Notes: generated from the letters alone by a model not told the origin. A stretch of DNA of 64,000 nt from Bacteroides sp. OM05-12 (GCF_003438995.1 NZ_QSUN01000006.1:62001-126000); one strand, 5' to 3'; numbered from the stretch's first letter, positions 9,566-19,028 are shown. Numbers and translations are program-made.

Positions 9566-10387
9566 ATGATATATACTGACATTTCACATCTTCCCTTAAA
9601 TGGGCATGAGGCATATCTGAAAGAAGGTTTTGGGGGGCTCTGTACAGGTGGAACTGCTGTTATAGAAGTTTTTTCGGTCAGTCAGCGAATATCTACAAAT
9701 GATATTGTTACTATTTTACCATTGCAATTAGCAGCAATACGAGAGATTAGCGATGATTTTTCCATGACATTTTTTAAGTTTGACAAGACTATGTTTATTG
9801 ATATAATGAGTGGTCTGGGGAAAATAACTCCAGATTTCTTTTTCTATATGCGAAAGAATTTTCTATATCATTTAAATGATAGTGAGGTCCGAAGGTTCTC
9901 TAATTATTGTAATGTCATCAATTTCCGAAATAACAATGATGACCCTGTTTTCCGTAATAAAACGATTATACATTTATTTCAGATTTATTTTTGGGATTAT
10001 TATGTATCTTTTCTAAAAAAGGTAAATAGTGAGAAAATACCTCTTACAAACTCTAATAAAGAAAACATAGCTTTTAAATTCGCAATGTTGGTCTCTGAAT
10101 ATTATCGTAGTAACAGGGAAATCTCTTTTTATGCAGCTCAGTTATGTATATCGCCTATTTATCTGACAAAGGTAATTCAAGAAATGAACGGACAGTCTCC
10201 TCATGAGATGATAGCAGATTATCTTATTATTGAAATAAAAAAACTACTTCGGGATTCACATATTGATATAAAGAATGTGGCTCAACAAACAAATTTTTCC
10301 AGTCAATCAGCATTAAGTCGTTTTTTCCGTCAGCAGACAGGTATGTCTCCTTCGGAATATCGACGTATGATTCATACTATACGGTAG
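9566..10387 (+). CDS. AraC-family transcriptional regulator
   Basis: The 273-residue protein has a divergent N-terminal cupin-like sensing region (residues ~1-160) and a C-terminal AraC/XylS double HTH (about residues 170-273). The first helix-turn-helix includes 'AAQLCISPIYLTKVIQEMNG' and the second 'VAQQTNFSSQSALSRFFRQQTGMSPSEYR', the latter a very good match to the family signature. The hybrid histidine kinase gene starts 38 bp downstream on the same strand, so the two are probably co-transcribed and may act in one signalling pathway. Targets and inducer are unknown. Confidence 0.9.
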   Translation: MIYTDISHLPLNGHEAYLKEGFGGLCTGGTAVIEVFSVSQRISTNDIVTILPLQLAAIREISDDFSMTFFKFDKTMFIDIMSGLGKITPDFFFYMRKNFLYHLNDSEVRRFSNYCNVINFRNNNDDPVFRNKTIIHLFQIYFWDYYVSFLKKVNSEKIPLTNSNKENIAFKFAMLVSEYYRSNREISFYAAQLCISPIYLTKVIQEMNGQSPHEMIADYLIIEIKKLLRDSHIDIKNVAQQTNFSSQSALSRFFRQQTGMSPSEYRRMIHTIR

Positions 10388-10425
10388 GATTATAGTGTAT
10401 TTATATAAAAATATCATATTATAAT

Positions 10426-13149
10426 ATGGAACAAACAAAAGAAGATTCCCGCAAAAGCGACAAAGAATATTTTGATGAAAAAATGTCAGAACTACTGACG
10501 GAACAAATATTGTTCCCTGAGAGTGTCTATGTTCATTTACCGATAGGAATTGAAATCTATGACACAATACCTATTTTACGTGGTATAAATAATCGTGCCT
10601 TGGAAATATATGGAGTTGAAGATAAAACTGCCGTTGTTAATAAACTCAACCTTTTCGATAGTCCATATATTGATGAGGAACTTAAAGCCCGTATACAGGC
10701 AGGTGAAGATATTACTTTGGAATTTGAGTACGACTTTGACCGTATGAACAGAGAATATTTTTCTTCTAGTCATCAAAAAACGATTATATATGAAGTTAAA
10801 ATAGTACCCATTCGCAATAGTAACAGGACTATTTTAGGATATATGTTGCTTACTAATGATGTGACCTCTACTAAAGAAGCCGATTTTCGTACGGAAGAAA
10901 GTAAGAAGAATTTGGAAATGGCTATGGAGGCGGCAAATATGTCCTCTTGGGTGTATGATTTGCAAAATAATGTATTCAGTTCGTTGCATGGAAACACGAT
11001 TGTCAGAAAAGACATGAAATTAGAAGAACTGCAGGGAATACTTCACCCACAAGATTATGCTACATTGACAGAACTTTTTAATCAGTTGATAAAAAGAGAA
11101 ATAGAACACGGGCAAATAACAATACGAGCATTCGATAAGCTACAAAATCAGTATCGTTATTATGAAAGCCGGATGCGACTATCATCCGAACATCGGGGGA
11201 AATTGCTGATTATAGGTACACAGGTGGATGTGACTAAAAGAATACAAATGGCGAAAGAGACACAAGAATTGATTGCCAAACGTGAAATGGCAATGAAAGT
11301 CAGTAATATAGTCCATTGGGATTTTGATGTACAAACCCAATACTTTGAAGCCTATAATGACCCGGTGAATGATTATGTATCGGATCAATTATTAACTGTA
11401 AAAGAATACTTGAATGTAATCCATCCCGAAGATCAATCTGCAACTTTGGATGCCATTCAATCTATGATGATGGGGAAGGAGACAAATATTGACCTTGTCT
11501 GTCGTATGCAAACTAAATATGACGATTCCTGGCAATATTGCAATATAATAGGTGTTCCATTTGAGAGAGATGATAAAGGAAATGTAATTCGTTTTACAGG
11601 ACTTCGACAGAATATTTCCAAGCAGCATCAACTTGATGAGGAGCTTAGGGAACGCAACTACAGAATGGAACTTACATTTAAGACAGTAGGTATGTCTTAT
11701 TGGGTTCTAGACTTGGATACCAAACAATTTCATGCCTTCAACGATCCGGTTAATAATTATGATTCGGAAAAGAGCATTTCATTAGAAGATTATTTACTTG
11801 TTACTTATCCTGATGATGTAGATGTAGTCCGTGAAAATTTTGAAGGAATGCTTTTGGGAGTTAATAAAGAACTCAGTTTTCAATATCGATCCAGAACTAA
11901 GTGGGATAAGGAATGGCAAACTCTCATTGTAACAGGAATCCCAGCAGAAAGAAATAAGAAAGGAGAAGTAACTCGTTATACCGGCATTACATTCAATAAT
12001 ACGAAGTGGGAGAATATGGCCAATGAGTTGAAGGAACTAAAAGAAAAAGCTGAACTTTCGGACCGGATAAAGTCTGCTTTTCTAGCCAATATGAGCCATG
12101 AAATACGTACGCCTCTAAATGCAATTGTTGGATTCTCCGAACTGTTAGTGGATTGTGATGATCTGGCTGAAAAGAAAGAGTATATGGACATCATTGAATT
12201 TAATAATGAATTACTACTTCGCTTAATCAATGATATTTTGGATCTTTCAAAGATTGAGTCAGGCATCCTTGAACGTAAACGGGAAAAATTCAATCTACGT
12301 AAGGTCTGTAATGAGTTATGTGCAACAATACAACCCAAAATCACTAATCCGAAAGTTGAATTCCGATCAGTTTCAGGACCGGATTGCTGTGTTGTTTTAG
12401 ATCCGAATCGACTAAAACAAGTGTGGATGAATTTTTTAACTAATGCAGCAAAATGTACGAAAGCCGGATATATAAAAATGGGATATTCCATTGAGAGAGG
12501 AGGAATCCGGATTTACGTGGAAGATTCGGGAGTAGGTATTCCATATGAATTACAAGATAGAGTTTTCGGACGTTTCCAGAAACTTAATGATTTTGCTCAG
12601 GGAACAGGGTTGGGACTAGCCATTTCCAAAGCTATTATAGAAGGAGCAAAAGGAGAAATAGGCTTTAATTCAGAGCCGGGTGTAGGGTCTACTTTTTGGG
12701 CATGGATACCTTGTGAGATTGAAGATTTAAATGATAAAAACGAGAATAATTCCGATCCTTTATCGCAATTACCTGCTTTTAAAGAAATCAAGGAAAAGGA
12801 TATGAAGATTCTGCTTGCCGAAGATAATGATAGTAACTATTTATTAGTCAAGAGTATACTTAAAAACTTCAATCTTAGTCGGGTTTCCAATGGAATAGAT
12901 GCTGTACGAAGTGTACTTGAAGGACAATACGACTTTGTTATCATGGATATAAATATGCCGATTATGGGTGGTTTGGAAGCAACACGCAAAATTCGGGAAT
13001 TCAATGCCCAAATACCTATTATTGCGCTTACAGCCAATGCTTTCGATTCTGATAGAGTTAGTGCGATGGAAGCTGGTTGTGATGCATTCTTAACAAAACC
13101 TGTAAAAAAGGATCAGTTGCTTGATTTTTTACAAAGAAACAATATATGA
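10426..13149 (+). CDS. Cytosolic multi-PAS hybrid sensor histidine kinase / response regulator
   Basis: This 907-residue protein has no signal peptide or membrane helix. Four PAS/PAC-like modules occupy residues ~30-150, 160-285, 290-405 and 415-530. The third and fourth are recognisable tandem copies, sharing 'W.FD/W.LD..T..F.A.NDPVN.Y.S' and 'Y.GR...'-type endings. HisKA follows with phospho-acceptor His558 in 'NMSHEIRTPLNAIVGF', then HATPase_c with N box 'FLTNAAKCT' and G boxes 'VEDSGVGIP' and 'GTGLGLAI'. A C-terminal receiver domain has Asp841 in 'VIMDINMP' and a conserved Lys in 'LTKPV'. There is no attached DNA-binding output domain, so the adjacent AraC regulator is an attractive but unproven partner. 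A terminator follows. Confidence 0.93.
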   Translation: MEQTKEDSRKSDKEYFDEKMSELLTEQILFPESVYVHLPIGIEIYDTIPILRGINNRALEIYGVEDKTAVVNKLNLFDSPYIDEELKARIQAGEDITLEFEYDFDRMNREYFSSSHQKTIIYEVKIVPIRNSNRTILGYMLLTNDVTSTKEADFRTEESKKNLEMAMEAANMSSWVYDLQNNVFSSLHGNTIVRKDMKLEELQGILHPQDYATLTELFNQLIKREIEHGQITIRAFDKLQNQYRYYESRMRLSSEHRGKLLIIGTQVDVTKRIQMAKETQELIAKREMAMKVSNIVHWDFDVQTQYFEAYNDPVNDYVSDQLLTVKEYLNVIHPEDQSATLDAIQSMMMGKETNIDLVCRMQTKYDDSWQYCNIIGVPFERDDKGNVIRFTGLRQNISKQHQLDEELRERNYRMELTFKTVGMSYWVLDLDTKQFHAFNDPVNNYDSEKSISLEDYLLVTYPDDVDVVRENFEGMLLGVNKELSFQYRSRTKWDKEWQTLIVTGIPAERNKKGEVTRYTGITFNNTKWENMANELKELKEKAELSDRIKSAFLANMSHEIRTPLNAIVGFSELLVDCDDLAEKKEYMDIIEFNNELLLRLINDILDLSKIESGILERKREKFNLRKVCNELCATIQPKITNPKVEFRSVSGPDCCVVLDPNRLKQVWMNFLTNAAKCTKAGYIKMGYSIERGGIRIYVEDSGVGIPYELQDRVFGRFQKLNDFAQGTGLGLAISKAIIEGAKGEIGFNSEPGVGSTFWAWIPCEIEDLNDKNENNSDPLSQLPAFKEIKEKDMKILLAEDNDSNYLLVKSILKNFNLSRVSNGIDAVRSVLEGQYDFVIMDINMPIMGGLEATRKIREFNAQIPIIALTANAFDSDRVSAMEAGCDAFLTKPVKKDQLLDFLQRNNI

Positions 13150-13218
13150 TAAAATAACCTTTATTTGGAATTTGATATAATGCAATCATTGAGCTTTTAG
13201 CAAAACCTTAACTTTTTG

Positions 13219-13256
13219 TAATAATGGACTGGTTTGTCCCAGTCTATTATTATTTA
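13219..13256 (+). terminator. Terminator after the hybrid kinase gene
   Basis: AATAATGGACTGG pairs with CCAGTCTATTATT (one bulge and a mismatch) around a short TTTGTC loop, followed by T-rich sequence. Confidence 0.65.
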
Positions 13257-13432
13257 TAGACCGTTTACCAGACGTTATTTCCCATCATTTAATTTGTTTC
13301 AATATGAATTTTAACTTTGGTACTTTATGTACTTGGTTTTAAAGATTCTTATTTGGAAGAACAAGGAAAACTATAATCAGTAGTTTAAACTTTGGAATGA
13401 TTTATTATCTTTGTCGGCAAATATAAGAGCAA

Positions 13433-14665
13433 ATGAAATTTACGGAGTTAAATTTAGACGATTGTGTGTTACAAGCATTGGATACGATGAACTTTCAGGA
13501 GTGTACTCCAGTGCAAGAACATACAATTCCTGTTATACTTGAAGGTAAAGATTTAATAGGTGTAGCCCAAACCGGTACAGGAAAAACTGCGGCTTATCTT
13601 CTTCCTATTCTTAATCGGTTGTTATCTGATAATCATCCCGAAGATGCCATTAATTGTATTATTATGGCTCCTACAAGAGAATTGGCACAGCAGATAGATC
13701 AACAGATGGAAGGGTTTGCCTATTTTGTACCAGTTTCAAGCGTGGCGGTATATGGTGGAAATGACGGTGTATTGTTTGAACAGCAAAAGAAAGGACTTAC
13801 TTTGGGTGCGGATGTTGTAATCGCTACTCCGGGACGTCTTATCAGTCATTTAGCTTTGGGTTATGTCGATTTGTCGCGCGTTTCCTATTTTATTCTTGAT
13901 GAAGCCGACCGTATGCTCGACATGGGTTTCTCTGACGATATTATGCAAATCGTGAAATATTTGCCTAAAGAACGCCAGACCATTATGTTCTCTGCAACGA
14001 TGCCGGCAAAAATACAGCAATTGGCAAAGACAATCCTACGTGATCCGGTAGAAGTTAAATTAGCTGTATCCAAACCTGCCGAGAAGATTATACAAGCTGC
14101 GTATATCTGTTATGAACGTCAGAAATTGGGTGTTATCCAAAGTTTATTTCAGGATGAAGTACCGGAGAAAGTTATCATATTTGCATCTTCTAAGATAAAG
14201 GTAAAGGAAGTAACGATGGCTTTGAAACGCATGAAACTGAATGTAGGTGATATGCATTCGGATTTGGAACAAGCGCAACGTGAATTTATCATGCATGAGT
14301 TTAAAAACGGGAGAATAAATATATTGGTTGCAACGGATATTGTATCTCGTGGCATCGATATAGATGATGTACGTTTGGTCATTAATTATGATGTTCCCCA
14401 TGACTGTGAAGATTACGTTCATCGCATCGGACGTACTGCCCGTGCAAATAACGACGGTGTAGCTATTACATTTGTTAGTGAGAAAGAACAAAGCAAATTC
14501 AAGGAGATAGAGCTATTTCTGGAAAAGGATATTTATAAGATTCCTGTACCAGAAGAATTAGGAGAAACTCCGGTATATAATCCCAGAACTCAGAGCCAGC
14601 AAAAACGTCCCTATCGTAAGCAGGGCGGAAAAAGAAACTTCAATTCCCGTAGAAAGAAAGAATAA
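13433..14665 (+). CDS. DEAD-box ATP-dependent RNA helicase
   Basis: The 410-residue protein has the full DEAD-box motif set in order: Q motif ('FQECTPVQEHTIP'), motif I 'AQTGTGKTAA', Ia 'PTRELAQQ', Ib 'TPGRL', motif II DEAD ('DEADRMLDMGF'), motif III 'SAT', IV-V ('VATDIVSRGIDID') and VI 'HRIGRTARA'. A short basic C-terminal tail rich in Arg/Lys/Gln (last ~40 residues) is probably RNA-binding. It likely acts in ribosome assembly or mRNA turnover, especially in the cold; the exact RhlE/CsdA-type role is not resolvable. A TATCTTTG -7 element lies at 13406-13413, 20 bp before the start codon, giving a very short leader. Confidence 0.94.
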   Translation: MKFTELNLDDCVLQALDTMNFQECTPVQEHTIPVILEGKDLIGVAQTGTGKTAAYLLPILNRLLSDNHPEDAINCIIMAPTRELAQQIDQQMEGFAYFVPVSSVAVYGGNDGVLFEQQKKGLTLGADVVIATPGRLISHLALGYVDLSRVSYFILDEADRMLDMGFSDDIMQIVKYLPKERQTIMFSATMPAKIQQLAKTILRDPVEVKLAVSKPAEKIIQAAYICYERQKLGVIQSLFQDEVPEKVIIFASSKIKVKEVTMALKRMKLNVGDMHSDLEQAQREFIMHEFKNGRINILVATDIVSRGIDIDDVRLVINYDVPHDCEDYVHRIGRTARANNDGVAITFVSEKEQSKFKEIELFLEKDIYKIPVPEELGETPVYNPRTQSQQKRPYRKQGGKRNFNSRRKKE

Positions 14666-14674
14666 AGGTAATAA

Positions 14675-14704
14675 AAAAAGGTGTGGCAAGAAGTCGCACC
14701 TTTC
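14675..14704. terminator. Bidirectional terminator between helicase and winged-helix genes
   Basis: AAAAAAGGTG pairs with CACCTTT around a GGCAAGAAGTCG loop. It lies between the 3' ends of two converging genes, with A-runs on the left and T-rich DNA on the right. Confidence 0.55.
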
Positions 14705-14707
14705 ATA

Positions 14708-14926
14708 TTAACCGATATATACATTCACATTCAGGAAGAGAAATAAACCTTCATCTTCTTCTTCAAATTCTATTTTGTCCTCTCGTGCCAACCAGCCGAC
14801 AGCCATGTTTAAATCAATATCATTTAAACCGGAACTCTTTTGTAGCTCTTTATAAGACCATCTTAAGTTATTACTAAGCAGATTCCATAGAATACCAGCA
14901 TTATAACCAATCGTTGCTTTATTCAT
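14708..14926 (-). CDS. Small winged helix-turn-helix protein (DUF2582 family)
   Basis: This 72-residue protein starts 'MNKATIGYNAGILWNLL' and contains 'WSYKELQKSSGLNDIDLNMAVGWLAREDKIEFEEE', the complete winged-helix pattern of the DUF2582 family common in Bacteroidetes. The size is that of full-length family members. The role is unknown; family members are presumed DNA-binding or protein-interaction modules. It converges with the helicase gene and shares its terminator. Confidence 0.8.
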   Translation of the reverse strand: MNKATIGYNAGILWNLLSNNLRWSYKELQKSSGLNDIDLNMAVGWLAREDKIEFEEEDEGLFLFLNVNVYIG

Positions 14927-15198
14927 TTTGTTATCAATATAAATAGGTTAGTAATAAATAGCTCGTACAAATCATTACAAATATAACAAAATATAATCTG
15001 TTTGGTTTTAATGCTAGCAATAAATAACATTATTAATCAATATAATTAACATTTATAACATTGGGGTGTAACTTCGTTTTAATTACTATTTCAGTGAATA
15101 ATATTTTCTTAAAAGAATATATATAGAGTATGTGTACTTCTTTCTTTTAAAAGTTAAATGATTATCTTTGTCCGACTTACAACTTAAATTAATGAAGT

Positions 15199-15735
15199 AT
15201 GATATTAAATGAAAGAGACGCCCGCCATGAGCATCTGCTCAATGTGGCAAAGCAGATAATGACAGCCGCCCGTACGGCTCCGAAAGGAAAAGGGATAGAT
15301 ATCATAGAAACAGCGACTATAACTGACGAAGAGATAACCCTATTGTCAGAGAAACTGATACAAATGGCAGAGGAAACCGGATTGAAGTTTTTTCTTCGCG
15401 ATGCCGAGAATATTCTTAGCGCAGAAGCTATTATATTAATAGGTACGCGAGAGCAGGTACAAGGCTTAAACTGTGGGCACTGTGGGTTTCCTACTTGTGT
15501 TGCTAAGCCTGAAGGTGTACCTTGCGCCATTAATTCCATTGATTTGGGAATTGCTATCGGTTCGGCTTGCGCCACGGCTGCCGATAATCGTGTAGATAGC
15601 AGGGTTATGTTTTCGGCAGGGCTTGCCGCTCAACGTTTGAATTGGCTTATTGACTGCAAAAGTGTAATGGCTATTCCTATCAGTGCCTCTTCTAAGAGTC
15701 CATTTTTCGATCGTAAATCTAAAGAAAAGAAATAG
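15199..15735 (+). CDS. DUF2148 ferredoxin-domain protein
   Basis: This 178-residue cytoplasmic protein contains the DUF2148 signature: 'ARTAPKGKGID' near the N-terminus, then a Cys cluster 'LNCGHCGFPTC' with a further Cys in 'GVPCAINSIDLGIAIGSAC', likely to bind an Fe-S cluster. The family is annotated as ferredoxin domain-containing, with no established reaction. The agmatine deiminase ATG lies 1 bp after its stop codon, so the three genes 15199-17736 probably form one operon, but a role in polyamine metabolism is not implied by the family. A TATCTTTG -7 element lies at 15163-15170. Confidence 0.85.
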   Translation: MILNERDARHEHLLNVAKQIMTAARTAPKGKGIDIIETATITDEEITLLSEKLIQMAEETGLKFFLRDAENILSAEAIILIGTREQVQGLNCGHCGFPTCVAKPEGVPCAINSIDLGIAIGSACATAADNRVDSRVMFSAGLAAQRLNWLIDCKSVMAIPISASSKSPFFDRKSKEKK

Positions 15736-15736
15736 G

Positions 15737-16852
15737 ATGGGATTATTCGCAACTTTACCGGGTATGGGTGGTACTGAGAAAGATTTGCAGCTCACCTTTG
15801 GACTTTCGATGGAAGAGATAACCGAAATACGTGAAACTCATTTGCCCGCCGAATGGTATCCTCAAAGCGGAGTGCAATTGACATGGCCGCATGCCGGAAC
15901 TGATTGGGCCTATATGTTGGAAGAGGTTCAGGAATGTTTCATTAATATAGCGAATGCAATCTCCCAACGGGAATTGGTCTTAATCGTAGCACCTGATACA
16001 GAAGCAGTAAAAATGCAGCTTGAAGGTAAAGTAAAGATGGAGAACATTCGCTTTTTTGAATGTGAAACCAATGACACTTGGGCTCGTGATCATGGTGCAA
16101 TATCCCTGTTAGATGCAGAATCTCCCCTCCTACTGGATTTTTGTTTCAATGGTTGGGGAATGAAGTTTGCCGCCAATTATGATAATCTCATTACCCGCAA
16201 TCTTTTCAAAGCCGGTCTTTTTAAAGGAAGATACATGAATTGTTTGGATTACGTTTTAGAAGGAGGCTCTATCGAAAGTGATGGCAAAGGTACATTATTG
16301 ACGACATCAGAATGTTTATTGTCCGACAATCGCAATGACAAGATGAATCGTGTAGAAGTAGAAACCTATCTTCGCTCTAAGTTGCACGTGCAGCGTGTTT
16401 TATGGTTAGATTACGGCTATTTATCGGGAGACGATACCGATAGTCATGTGGATACGTTAGCTCGTTTTTGTCCGAATGATACGATAGTTTATGTGCAATG
16501 CTGTAATAAAGAAGATGAACATTATGAAGCATTGAGACGAATGGAAGATCAACTTCTTACCTTCCGTACATTGGATGATAGACCTTATCGTTTGTTACCC
16601 CTTCCGATGGCGGATACCATTATGAATAATGATGAGCGTCTACCGGCTACTTATGCTAATTTCCTGGTTATAAACGGAGCTGTGCTCTACCCTACTTATA
16701 ATCAACCGGGAAATGATATGAAAGCCGCTGATATATTGACATTAGCTTTTCCTGACAGAGAAATCATCGGTATCGACTGCCGGACATTGATTAAACAACA
16801 CGGTTCTTTGCATTGTGTTACAATGCAGTATCCTAAAAACATATTGAAATAA
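15737..16852 (+). CDS. aguA: Agmatine deiminase (agmatine iminohydrolase)
   Basis: Converts agmatine to N-carbamoylputrescine and ammonia. The porphyromonas-type peptidyl-arginine deiminase fold is recognised from 'LPAEWYPQSGVQLTWPHAGTDWA', 'ETNDTWARDHGAI', 'NGWGMKF', 'VLEGGSIESDGKGTLLTT', 'GDDTDSHVDTLARF' and the C-terminal nucleophile Cys360 in 'GSLHCVT'. The longest open frame begins at 15683, overlapping DUF2148 by 53 bp; the ATG at 15737, 1 bp after that stop, is the more economical start. Starts at 15761 or 15806 are also possible. Its product is the substrate of the next gene, whose ATG overlaps this stop codon. Confidence 0.92.
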   Translation: MGLFATLPGMGGTEKDLQLTFGLSMEEITEIRETHLPAEWYPQSGVQLTWPHAGTDWAYMLEEVQECFINIANAISQRELVLIVAPDTEAVKMQLEGKVKMENIRFFECETNDTWARDHGAISLLDAESPLLLDFCFNGWGMKFAANYDNLITRNLFKAGLFKGRYMNCLDYVLEGGSIESDGKGTLLTTSECLLSDNRNDKMNRVEVETYLRSKLHVQRVLWLDYGYLSGDDTDSHVDTLARFCPNDTIVYVQCCNKEDEHYEALRRMEDQLLTFRTLDDRPYRLLPLPMADTIMNNDERLPATYANFLVINGAVLYPTYNQPGNDMKAADILTLAFPDREIIGIDCRTLIKQHGSLHCVTMQYPKNILK

Positions 16853-17736
16853 TGAAGAAAATAAAAGTAGGACTGGTACAGCAAACTAATACTGCGGATA
16901 TACATGAAAATCTGAAACGATTGCATGCTAATATAGAAATTTGTGTCAATCAAGGTGCACAGTTGGTTGTTCTTCAGGAACTTCATAATTCTCTGTATTT
17001 CTGTCAAGTAGAAGATACAAATAACTTTGATTTGGCCGAACCGATTCCCGGCCCTTCTACAGGATTTTATGGAGAAATTGCTGCTCATTATAAGATTGTG
17101 TTAGTAACATCCTTGTTTGAGAAACGAGCTCCGGGACTGTATCATAACACAGCTGTAGTTTTTGATACAGACGGAAGCATAGCAGGAAAATACCGTAAAA
17201 TGCATATTCCCGATGATCCGGCTTATTATGAGAAATTCTATTTCACTCCCGGTGATTTGGGTTTCCAACCGATTCAAACGTCATTAGGAAAGTTGGGCGT
17301 GTTGGTTTGCTGGGACCAATGGTACCCGGAAGCAGCCCGTCTGATGGCTTTACGAGGAGCTGAAGTACTAATCTACCCCACTGCTATCGGATGGGAAAGC
17401 ACTGATACGGAAGAAGAAAAATCCCGCCAGTTAAATGCATGGATTATTTCTCAACGAGGACATGCCGTTGCCAATGGATTGCCGGTAATTTCAGTTAATC
17501 GCGTAGGGCACGAGCCGGACCCTTCCGGACAAACGAATGGAATACAATTCTGGGGAAACAGTTTTGTAGCCGGTCCACAAGGTGAAATTTTAGTTCAGGC
17601 CTCAAACAATGAAGCCCAGAATATAGTAACGGAAATCGATTTTACCCGAAGCGAGAATGTACGTCGTTGGTGGCCTTTCCTTCGCGACAGACGTATTGAT
17701 GAGTATGGTGAGATAACCAAACGTTTTATCGATTAA
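16852..17736 (+). CDS. aguB: N-carbamoylputrescine amidase
   Basis: Hydrolyses N-carbamoylputrescine to putrescine, CO2 and ammonia, completing the arginine-decarboxylase route to putrescine. The 294-residue nitrilase-superfamily protein shows the Glu-Lys-Cys triad: Glu43 in 'VLQELHN', Lys116 in 'KYRKMHIPDD' and Cys153 in 'LVCWDQWYPEAARL'. The conserved 'YPTAIGWE' and 'GLPVISVNRVGHE' segments are typical of AguB. The start overlaps the aguA stop (TAATG), indicating translational coupling. A 470-bp fold-back intergenic element follows the gene. Confidence 0.94.
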   Translation: MKKIKVGLVQQTNTADIHENLKRLHANIEICVNQGAQLVVLQELHNSLYFCQVEDTNNFDLAEPIPGPSTGFYGEIAAHYKIVLVTSLFEKRAPGLYHNTAVVFDTDGSIAGKYRKMHIPDDPAYYEKFYFTPGDLGFQPIQTSLGKLGVLVCWDQWYPEAARLMALRGAEVLIYPTAIGWESTDTEEEKSRQLNAWIISQRGHAVANGLPVISVNRVGHEPDPSGQTNGIQFWGNSFVAGPQGEILVQASNNEAQNIVTEIDFTRSENVRRWWPFLRDRRIDEYGEITKRFID

Positions 17737-17755
17737 GTCGCATCCTAAGCGGTTT

Positions 17756-18224
17756 CAAACTTTGACTCACCCGATAATTATCGGGGATAGTAAGATCTGT
17801 TTTTCAACATACGGTCCTTTGCTTGCAAACGATAAGAGTTTGTGAACAAAGGACCGTATGTTTGTCTACAAACGTCCTGATGTTTTTTTCAATCAACCTG
17901 ATGTTTTTAAAAAACATCAAGGTGTTTATAAGTGAAATACAGTGTAAAAAACGAATTACCCTCAAATAACCTTCAATCTTTCAGTTTGCGAATTTAGGTT
18001 TGACTATCAGCGTGTTATCCTGAACCTTCTTTAGAGAAAAGGTTCAGCCGATAATGAATGATGAGTATATCTGCTGAATGATTCCATCATTCAGGATAAC
18101 TCATTCAGTATCAATGCAAAATCGACAAACTGAAGGATGAAGCTTATAGGTAATTGTTGCACTGAAAGCATACAAAAAAAGGAATATCCGGGTTCATCCC
18201 CTACAAATATCGGGTGAGCCCAAA
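17756..18224. repeat. Fold-back (nested inverted-repeat) intergenic element, copy A
   Basis: No ORF is credible here. The two halves are inverted copies of each other at several nested levels: CTCACCCGATA (17766-17776) with TATCGGGTGAG (18208-18218); the CAGTG..AATTACC block (17940-17960) with GGTAATTGTTGCACTG (18149-18164); CTTCAATCTTTCAGTTTG (17971-17988) with CAAACTGAAGGATGAAG (18126-18142); and GTTATCCTGA (18014-18023) with TCAGGATAAC (18091-18100). The left arm also contains two extra hairpin modules (17808-17860 and 17877-17932) missing from the right arm, as if inserted. A perfect 16-bp palindrome CCCGATAATTATCGGG lies at 17770-17785. The remaining DNA to 18411 is AT-rich leader for the next gene. 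Confidence 0.7.
17808..17860. repeat. TACGGTC hairpin family, copy 1
   Basis: CATACGGTCCTTTG (17808-17821) pairs perfectly with CAAAGGACCGTATG (17847-17860); an inner GCAAAC/GTTTG stem continues it. Related copies lie at 31080-31130 and 52054-52102. Confidence 0.75.
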
Positions 18225-18411
18225 CTTTTCCATCCTTTTTCGGGGAAAGAATCAAATTTATTTTCACTGCTCTTTACGCCACTTTAAAAGCGGAAATAGA
18301 AAGAAAAATATACTAAGATAACAAACAAGTGAATGTGCGATGTAAACAATTCATCTCTTTTTCTGTTCTAACCATAAAATGATTACCTATATATTTAAAA
18401 ACAACTTAATT

Positions 18412-19005
18412 ATGAGAAAAGTATTATTTTTAGCTGCAATGTTTCTAGTAGGAATTGCAGGACTTGCACAAGCTCAGACTTCAAAAAGAGACATGGAAAG
18501 AAAAGACCGTAAAGAAGCGAGAGAGGAAAAGAGAAAACAAGAAAAAGCATTGGAAGCCATTCAAGATACAATAGCGTATCAAAATGCTATCCAAGCTCTG
18601 AAAGACGGTTCATTCGTTGTAGAAGCTAACAATGTTATTTTCAAAAACGGAATTATGCGCTTTGTTTCTTCTAATACAAACTTTATTTCGGTAAACAACG
18701 GACAAGGTATTGTACAGACTGCATTTAATAATTTCATTTATAGTCCCAACGGTATAGGTGGAGTTACTGTTAAAGGTTCTGTTGCCGATGTTAGAATGAA
18801 TAAAGATAAAGATGGTAACATCTTTTATAGTTTCAGTATCAATGGTATAGCTATCTCTGCCACTGTAGACCTTGTTCTGACCGGAGGCACAAATCAAGTG
18901 AGTGCGACAGTCAATCCGAACTTTAGCGGTAATACACTTACATTTAGTGGAATATTGGTTCCTTATGACCAATCCACTGTATTTACAGGAACATCCCTGT
19001 TCTAA
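18412..19005 (+). CDS. Exported DUF4251 protein
   Basis: This 197-residue protein starts with a signal peptide, 'MRKVLFLAAMFLVGIAGLA' with cleavage near 'AQAQT'. A highly charged Lys/Glu/Arg linker (residues ~25-45) is followed by a beta-rich DUF4251 domain. The 'FVVEANNVIFKNG', 'FISVNNGQGIVQTAFN', 'GGVTVKGSVADVRMNKDKDG' and 'YSFSINGIAISATVDLVLTGG' segments are typical of that Bacteroidetes periplasmic family of unknown function. The frame is open from 18379, but the ATG at 18412 gives a clean signal peptide. It is monocistronic, with its own terminator. Confidence 0.85.
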   Translation: MRKVLFLAAMFLVGIAGLAQAQTSKRDMERKDRKEAREEKRKQEKALEAIQDTIAYQNAIQALKDGSFVVEANNVIFKNGIMRFVSSNTNFISVNNGQGIVQTAFNNFIYSPNGIGGVTVKGSVADVRMNKDKDGNIFYSFSINGIAISATVDLVLTGGTNQVSATVNPNFSGNTLTFSGILVPYDQSTVFTGTSLF

Positions 19006-19028
19006 ATCTTTATAATAATTTGTTCAAA

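Noticed and set aside
17736..18224. CRISPR array in the repeat-rich region after aguB
   Set aside because: The repeats are inverted and unequal, with no regularly spaced direct repeats and no cas genes in the window.
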